Part shown: positions 46,101 to 55,100 of the stretch, one piece after another
How the letters are laid out: every line of letters begins with the position of its first letter
How positions within the stretch are numbered: position 1 is the stretch's first letter
NCBI RefSeq assembly: GCF_947493425.1
Contig: NZ_CANLRP010000005.1
Location: 1-64,000 of the forward strand
Direction: 5' to 3'
DNA length: 64,000 nt
Origin: an uncultured Microscilla sp.
GTDB lineage: Bacteria > Bacteroidota > Bacteroidia > Cytophagales > Microscillaceae
Notes under the pieces: model-generated
What the model saw: only the letters and a program-made list of their open reading frames with translations
Databases searched by the model: none
Told to the model about the DNA's origin: nothing
Made by a program: the position numbers and the translations under genes

Positions 46101-49100
46101 AAGATTACAACAAAGATATATTCTTTTTGCTACAAGCAGTAGCCAAGCAGGTAAAAGAGGCGCAAGAGGTGATTCAAACGGTTTTGAAAGAGACTGCCGA
46201 AAAGCAAGACCGTTTTTTACACGACCAATTACAAGGCATTTTTGGGCTAAACGCCGATATTATGCAGTCCATATCACGGGCGGTATTTGAAGGGCAACAT
46301 GATATAAAGGCGGCTTGGATGTCTCCTATTTTTAGTGCTGTAAATGTACTAGATAGCGTAACCGAAGAACCCCTAGATGCTGCCTTCAATAGTGCGTTCA
46401 AACGGATTCGCCAGTTTGCTATGTTGTCAGGCAAATTGCAGCTTTCAAAAGAAGAAGTAGAAATTGCCTTCCGTGACCAGAACTTGGTTGCCAAGTTTCC
46501 CGAAAAGCTAGACCTTGACGTAATAACTGAGGTAGGTGTACCTGGAACAACCGCGATAGAAAAAATTGATGCTGTTCTAGAAGGCGACGAGTTTATTTAC
46601 TTGTTTCACGATGGCAAGTACTGGATTTATCGCAAATCGGACTACGAATTGGTTGACAAGACGGATTTGGAAAGCGATGAGGATTTGATTGACCTACAAC
46701 GAGACGATGACGACTTGAGAGAGGTGCTTGAAGATGACCCAATTCGATTATTGTTTGAAAAAGAGGGAGACTCTATTGATGTAAGCGCCGCTTTTAAAGA
46801 CAAGGAAGGGAATACCTATATTTTCACCAAAGACTATTATTTTCTCTTGCCAAAGGGGAGCGACACTTGGGATGTACGCTACAATGAGTTCGGAAATTTA
46901 GACAATAACTTTGAAGCCATCACCGAAATAAACATGGCTTATAAAGACGATGAAGGCAGGTTGTTTTTATTTGCCAACGACGAATATGTAAGGTACTCTG
47001 ATGGGCACAGTTACATTGATGACGAATACCCTAAAAAAATTGCTGAGAGCTGGAAAGATGAACACCTAAAAGTAGACCTTCCCACCCATTTTGGTCATCA
47101 ATTGAGTGCTGCTTTTGAGGGCACCGATGGCTATTCTTATGTATTTAATGGGCGTGGATTTGTAAGCTCCGAGCACCAAGGACAAATGATGCCAGTGGAT
47201 AAACACTGGGGAAGGATGGAGTATGAGTTTAAAGGAGGCAACCATATCGATGCTGTATTAAAAGATGGTGCCGATATATATTTGTTTTCGGGAGAGGTAA
47301 TGGTGAAGTATACTGACTGTCTCGAAAATGAAGGCATACAGGTAGCCGAAGGTTTCCCAAAACGAATCATAGACCAGTACCCTGCACTTCCTTATGAGTT
47401 TGCTCAAGGGGTAGATGCTGCCTTTAGAGGAGAAGATGGTAAGCTCCATTTTATCAAAGATGAACACGCGGTAAGTTTTAACGAAGACGATGAGCAAATA
47501 GCGCTCTTAGACTTAGCCGATACTTGGGGAATTGTACAAAACAATATCCAAATCACTGGAACTGTTGATGCGGTATTGTCAGGATTGGATGGCAGAGTCT
47601 ATGTCTTCAGTGGCGATCAATACTTCCGCTATTCGGGCAGTAATTACGCAAAAGTTGACCCAGGCTATCCTCGCACTACTTCCGAAGATTTTAAGGGGTT
47701 GATGCAGGTAGAGGCGGCTTTTGTGCTCGATGGTAAAACGTACTTGTTTGGGATTGCCGAAAACGAAAAGCGGATGTATGTGCGTTACTCTACGCCTGAC
47801 TATACCGAGGTAGACGAAGAAGACGAGGACGAGCACAGCTACATTACTCCAGTAGAAAGCCTGCCCGATGTTGAAGAGGTGGAAACTTTCCCCAGAGATC
47901 AAAATGACGATGAGTGGTGGAGCTTCCCACAATCGTTGATTGATGCAGGTTTTGAAAAAGTAGACGCGGTTTTTAAAGCACCCAGTGGTTTACATTATTT
48001 ATTTTCGGGCGAGTATGTGGTAGAGTTCAACGAGGCAAATCGTTGGTGGTCGGAGCCTGAAAAAATTATTGAAAAATGGGATAACCTGCCTTTTACTGCT
48101 GTCACTGCCGCCTTTACGGGCAAAGACGGGAAAGTCTACCTTTTCTCAGACACCCAATATGTGCGTATTTCTGACGGAGATTTTTGGAAGGTAGACAACG
48201 GCTACCCAAGGGCCATTAGCAAATACTGGGGCGAAGTAGAGAATAACATAGAGCGTTATCGTAAGGTAGATGCAGCGCTTGTATTAGAATCTCGCGAAGA
48301 CGAAGAGGACGACGAAGGAGACGACTATGTGGACATCAACCGTCACACCTACATTTTTGCTGGTGACCAAATATTCCGTTACCTCGCCGACGATTACACT
48401 AAAGTAGAACAGGGTTACCCCAAAAAATTGACTGACCTCAAGGACGAGCCTCGTTTTGGGGAGTTACAAGGTAAAATACATAAAATAACTGCGGCTTATG
48501 CCGACGATCGAAATGTATACTTGTTTGACGGGGGCAGTTTCCATGTGGTATCCGATGACGAAGATCACCACCAGGGGGTTTATACTTCCGATGAATTTTT
48601 GGGCATTGCGGCGGTTACCTTTAACTATGGCAGTGTCTACACCCTTGAGGATGGCATTTGGAGACGTGCCAGTAGCTTAGAAGCCGAAGAAATTGAGAAA
48701 GTAGACGAAACGCCCAACTTCCTCGATGCGGTGCCCGATGCGTTTAGAACCGAAGCAAGTGCTGTATTGAGAGGTACCGATAACAATACTTATGTGTTTA
48801 AGGGTACCGAGTGTTACAATACCTTGCTTGATTTGGAGTATGCCACGGGCGAAGAGTGGGGCATTGCTAGAAACAACATAGAAATGAACGAAACCATTGA
48901 TGCGGCTTTTGTGGGCAGAGATGGCAAAACCTATGTTTTTAGTGGCAACCAATATTTTGTGTATGAAACGGATACCTATGTAGAAAAACAGACCGAAGAC
49001 CCGCCAGAGCTCATTGCCAGCAAATGGGGAGGCTTGAATAACGTGATGCTTGCCTATGTAAAAGAGGGCAAAACTTATCTATTCGAAAAAGCAGATGTCA

Positions 49101-52100
49101 GCGGTTATTTTAGGTATGTAGTATACTCTAACGACACCTACGAAAAGCCTGATGCCGGGTATCCAAAAAAAGCAGATATTGGCTTCTTTGGCATACCAAG
49201 CAAACAAGCCGAAGAAGGCTTCGATCGCTTTGATGCTATGTTGATGCAAGGCGACAATATGATCTTTATCAAAGGTCAGAAATTTATCCGCTATAACACC
49301 GACGAAGAGAACTGGTCTTACCCCAAAGACTTGGAGTTGCTCTATGAGAACTTCCCTTTTAATAAAACCACTTTTCAAGAGGTGAAAACTGCTTTTGAAG
49401 GCGCCGATGGTACCCTTTATTTCTTCAATGAAGATCATTATGTGACCTACGCAGGCGGGGCGTTTTCTGGAGTCACCGAAATCAAAGATCATTGGGGATT
49501 GGTGAGCAATAGCTTTGCCGATGCCGTAGACGCTGCCTTTGTATACAATGGGCAAATCACTTACCTGGTTTCTGGAAACAAATATGTTCGTTATTCTACC
49601 TCAGATTATCGCTATGTAGACGAAGGTTATCCCAAAGAAGTGGCAAAAGACTTGCGAACCGAAGCACCTTTTAGTTTTATGCCTAAGGAGTTTCAGTACG
49701 CCATTGACGAGATAGAAGAGTCGGAAGAGGAACTCCGCCTAACGGGAGTATATACCAACCCCAGAAATACTTATGTTTTCTTGAATAACAAATTGTATGT
49801 GGGCTCGAAGCACCAATACGATCGGTTGAACATGAGGCATTTGGGCAAGGTACGCAACAACTTTCAGGAGAAAGGAATGGTGGACGCGGCTTTTGTTGAT
49901 CCTGCGGGCAAAACCTACCTATTCTCAGGCGATCAATACATTCGTTATTCTGATACTTACTACAGGTACATAGACGAAGGCTACCCCAAATTGATTATAG
50001 ATGATTTGGCGGCAGAACTAGGACTGAGCAGTGTACCCGATAATTTTAAATATGGCATTGACGCGGCTTATAGTGATAGCGACGAAGTGGTGTACCTTTT
50101 CAAAGATGAAAACTACATTAGTTCAAATAGTGGCACCGAGCTATTGTCGATCAGCGATCACTTTGGCAAAATCAAAAACAACTTTCAGGAAGAGGACGGA
50201 CAAACCATTGATGCGGCTTACATAGATGAGGAAGGGCGCTTGTTGGTGTTCAAGGGCGACCAGTTTATTCGCTATACCGACCCTAAAGAGTTGTTTACCG
50301 AAGACGATGAACTACAAAAATATGTCGATTCGGGGTATCCTATGCTCATTGAAGATCACCACGCCAGGTTGCCCGAAGGCTTTAGAGAAGACCTGGAAGC
50401 TGCCTTTATGTTTGAGGGTAGGATGTATTTTGCCAAGGACACGTCGTATGTGATGGCGGTTGATGGCTACCACACCTATGACGACAACATTTACCCACAA
50501 GAATTTAAGTACCGTTGGGGCGACTGGGCAGATTATTTATTGAGCGATGTATTGGCATTGGCGCGATTTAAGAAATTAGCCGATACCTTTAGCAGCGACA
50601 AGTATGACTTGCCTAGTTTGCTACACAAGGGCGATGGCATAGAAAAAGAGCCTTATTTGGCTATGTCCGAAATCTTTGGCTTTGACAAGGATGAAGTACG
50701 CTGGGTGAAACAAAACAACGCTTTCTTAGAGTCGCTCAGTTCGTTTGAAAAACAGTTTGACATGGAACTCATCATCAAACTGTATGACATACTGACCAAG
50801 GCGCAGGAAATAAATGTGGATGCCTCTAAACTGTATGAAGATGTATGGGTAAACTTGTATGGTGCTACAGTAGATAGAACTACTGCCAAAACCAAGATTT
50901 ATCAAATGTTGGGTACAGTAGAGTGCAACGACAACTACCAGGCACGACTAGACCAAGTGGAAGGAGAGCTTAACACCCTGAAACGAGATGCCTTGGTACC
51001 TTACGCCATTTCTATAGATGACGATTTGTTAGATGCACGCGATCTGTATGAGAAAACATTGATCGATGTAATGATGGAGAGCGAGGCTACTACTTCACGC
51101 ATTAAAGAGGCCATTGCCGCCACCCAACTTTACTTCCACCGCTATTTTATCAACTTAGAGAATGTAGATCTTGCGGGCTCGAACGATGAAGAGGTAAAAG
51201 AGCGATTGAGAAGACAATGGGAATGGATGCGCAATTATAGGGTTTGGGAAGCCAACCGAAAGGTGTTTTTATACCCCGAAAACTACATCCGTCCTGAGCT
51301 CCGAGACTCGGATTATAAAACCCCTGCTTTTGAAGTGTTAGAACAAGACCTGATGCAAGGCGACATTACAGAAGACTTGGTAGAAAGAAGCTATAAAAAA
51401 TACTTAGACGAGTACACCGAAGTTTCTCGTTTGAAGATTGCGGGTGGTTATATCTACGACGAGATAGGGTCTATTGGCAGCAATGATAAAAACTTGGTGC
51501 TCTTTGGGCGAACCAAAACCGATCCGCTACGCTACTACTACCGCTTTGCCAATTTTATAAACGGCGAGAGCAGTGGAGCTACTTGGGAACCTTGGAAAAA
51601 AGTAGAAGTGGCCATTGAGTCTACCAAGGTTTACCCTGTGTATGCGTTCCATCGAGTGTTTGTGTTTTGGGCTACCATTGAGCGCATCATGAACGACGAA
51701 GACGAACAAGATACGTCTACAGCGGCGGTAGCGTCTACTACCGACGATGACGACTCTGACATTCAGTATTTTACTTCGTCTCCCTCTTCATCTTCGAGTG
51801 GAGGAGGTTGGTATCGGGTAAATATTTACTATTCCTTCTACAACCTCAATGACGAGTGGTCACAACCCCAATTGTTGGACACCAGCATCGAAACACAAGG
51901 CAAAATTACCAATGTTGAACTGTTTGTAGAAAACGCCGAAAAGATTGATGGCTATGACGACGATGACTATGAGAACATCGTGATTAGTTGTAAGTATACT
52001 TACTACGACTTTTCTGTACTCAGTCTGCCCTACTTCTTAAAACGTATTTACACCAAGAGTTCGCTGGTAAAAACCAAGCAGGTGGCTTATAGTCTCACCT

Positions 52101-55100
52101 CGGAGTTGGTGACTTATACTGCCGATACGCCTGACTTTGAAAACAAAGGGATGGAAGTATTTGAACACCTCTTTCCTGAAGAAGACTCTAGTCAATTGAA
52201 TAGCAGCGACATTGTGATGCTCAATTCTATTGAGAATAGTTTGGATGGTCCTTGGTTTACTTATGATTACAAAGGAGGCGGCTTTTTGGTCAAACCTTCG
52301 GTGGTGGCGTTATCTACCGATAAATGGCCGCAAAGCCTGGCAACCAACACCGAAAACCTCCCTACCGACGAGAACATTACGGCTGCCTTCTATGATGGTG
52401 ATAACATCTATTACATGGTAGGCACCAAATACTATGTGTATGATGGTAGCAGTGTCATAGAAAGCGGTAATAATTCGGCACGTTGGGCGCAAGTTCAAAA
52501 CAACATCCAAGCCGATTATGGAATAGATGCGGGTTATAATGACGGTACCAACGTATACTTGTTTTCGGGTGATCAATATTACAAATACCTGACCAACGGG
52601 GGAGACTTGGCTGAAGAGTACTATCCTAAGTTTATCAAAGATAATGACCTGGGTATCCCTACCGATTGGGGTAATGTAGATGCAGCTTTTCAAGGGGATG
52701 ATGGCAATGCCTATTTGTTTAATAATGCGTCGTCAAAATACATTGCGCTAGATGGCAAGTCTGGAGAAAGTGATATTTCCAGCAAATGGGGAATTTTAAC
52801 GAATAACTTTACTAGCTCCAGTGCTACCCCCATAACAGACGCCTTTGTTCACAATAACACACTTTATGTGTTTAACGGCAATCAATGGATTCGTTACACT
52901 TCTATTACTTCCAACAATGGGTCTATCTCAAGCGCAACCCCTGAAGTAATCAAAACTGGCGACTTCCAAAGGTTTATGGTGAAAGAGTTTGGCTTCAGTG
53001 AAGGAGACCTTATATTTTATAGTAACCTGGATTTAACATCTATATGCTATGACTCCAAAAACGACTTATTAAGGGCGTATCTTGGAGGTAGACTTGTCGA
53101 CTTTAATTTATCTAATCAAACCATCACTAATAGCGATGAGATTGAAGCCCTGGTTTATGTTGAGTCAGAAAACTCTTATGTAGTAAAGGCAGGAACCAAT
53201 GATGGAAAGTTGGCGATATACAAGAACTCGTTAAGCAATTTCAAGGGTTATTTCTACGTACTCGATCAATATGAAAGTGTGATTGACCCAGATGCTGCCT
53301 TTTGCTATGACAACCTTGTATACCTGTTGGCGGGGAATAAATACTGGACTATAGATATAAGCCAGTTCAGCGTCAAACAAAATAAAGTACAGTATGTGAT
53401 GGTAAACGAGGATAGCAAAACCATTTCAAATACTTTTGGCTTCAGTTTGACTTTTAATAACACCAGCATTGATGCGGCGTTTACGCTTAATGGGTATACT
53501 TACCTGCTGTCAGGAAGTCAGTATGTAAGGTATGAAGGGACTGATTATGACACCGTAGAAACTGTAGGGGCTATTGCCGACCTCTTGCCAGGCCTCCCTT
53601 CCAATTGGTCGGGTACGGTAGATGCGGCATTTACTTATTTTGATAGTAAAACCTATTTGTTTAACAGTGCCAAAAACCAATCGCTTGAGCTCAGCTCGGA
53701 CTTTAGCACCTCAAACACGGAAACCATTACAGTAGACTGGGGAAATTTGAACACCCAAAACTTCGACGCAAGTAACATTGATGCGGCTTATGTGCTTGAC
53801 AGTAAAGTCTACTTATTTAGTAATGACCAGTTTATAGCACATAGCATTGAGGTTGACGAGGAAGGCAACGTGACCGTAAGCCAACAGATGGATGAAAACT
53901 ATCCAAAAACGATTGGTAACGGGGTAAGTGATGTATCGGCGGCTTTTGTGCTCAATGGTAACATCTACTTGATTGTAGATAGCCAGTATTACAAGATTTT
54001 GGATACGGAAACACCAGACAACTTTGCCGACAGTGAGGGAGCTACCATCAAAGGAAACTGGGGGAACTTCCCAAGCGATTTGCATGAAGGAATGACTGCC
54101 GCGTTGAACAAAAACAGCAAGTTATACTTCATTCAAAATGGTCAGTTTATCGATTATGTGGTGGATGATGAAGATGAGGCGAAACCTTATGAGATTGACG
54201 ACATCAACTATGAAATCGTGCGATTGACCACCAGTACCGCCGATGCGCTCAACCAGGCCCTGCTTGCTTCGGTAGATACGCCTACGGGTATTGGAGGTTT
54301 GCTCAATGCCACCGTACAACAAACGGATGAAACGCCCTCGTTTAGCCGAGAAGCAGGAAGCTCTAGCCCTACTACAATTGAGGCTGATGCCAACTATGTA
54401 TACTCGTCAGATTTACCCGTGAGTACCCATTTGGACTTCAATAGTGCCAATGGAATTTATTATTGGGAGATTTTCTTTCATGCGCCTTTCCACATTGCGA
54501 TGTCGCTCAATACCGATCAAAAATTTGAATATGCCAAAGAATGGTATGAATACATTTTTGATCCAACCGAGACAAGCAACTATTGGAAATTCTTGCCTTT
54601 CCTTGCCACCGACATTAGCGCTTTGCTTACCTCTATGGAAGGTAGCTTGGAGTACTTTGGCAGTGATGGCGATGACGCAAGGGCAAAACTAGAAAGCTTC
54701 TCTACGTTTTTGATTGAGTTTAACCCAGTGTTCCAAGGGTATACCTCGCTAGACAATGTGTCGATTGGGACTTATACTGATGCGACAGAGGGTGAAGTGA
54801 CCAGAACCCTTGCCAATATTGAAAGCTGGCCTACTTATACCGAGCTTTCGCAGGCGGTAACCAACCTTACTACCTCAAGCACTGACGCTGACCAGCAAAC
54901 GTTGTTGGAAAGTGCCCAAGCGAACTTGCAAGAGGTATTGGCAGTTTGCGCCAAGCTCGACTATCGCTATGAGCTAATGCAAAATACCACCGCACAAATT
55001 AGTACTTACCTCGACGACCCGTTCGACCCGCATACCATTGCCGAGTATCGTAAGATTGCTTACCGCAAGGCTATTGTGATGAACTACATAGACAACTTGC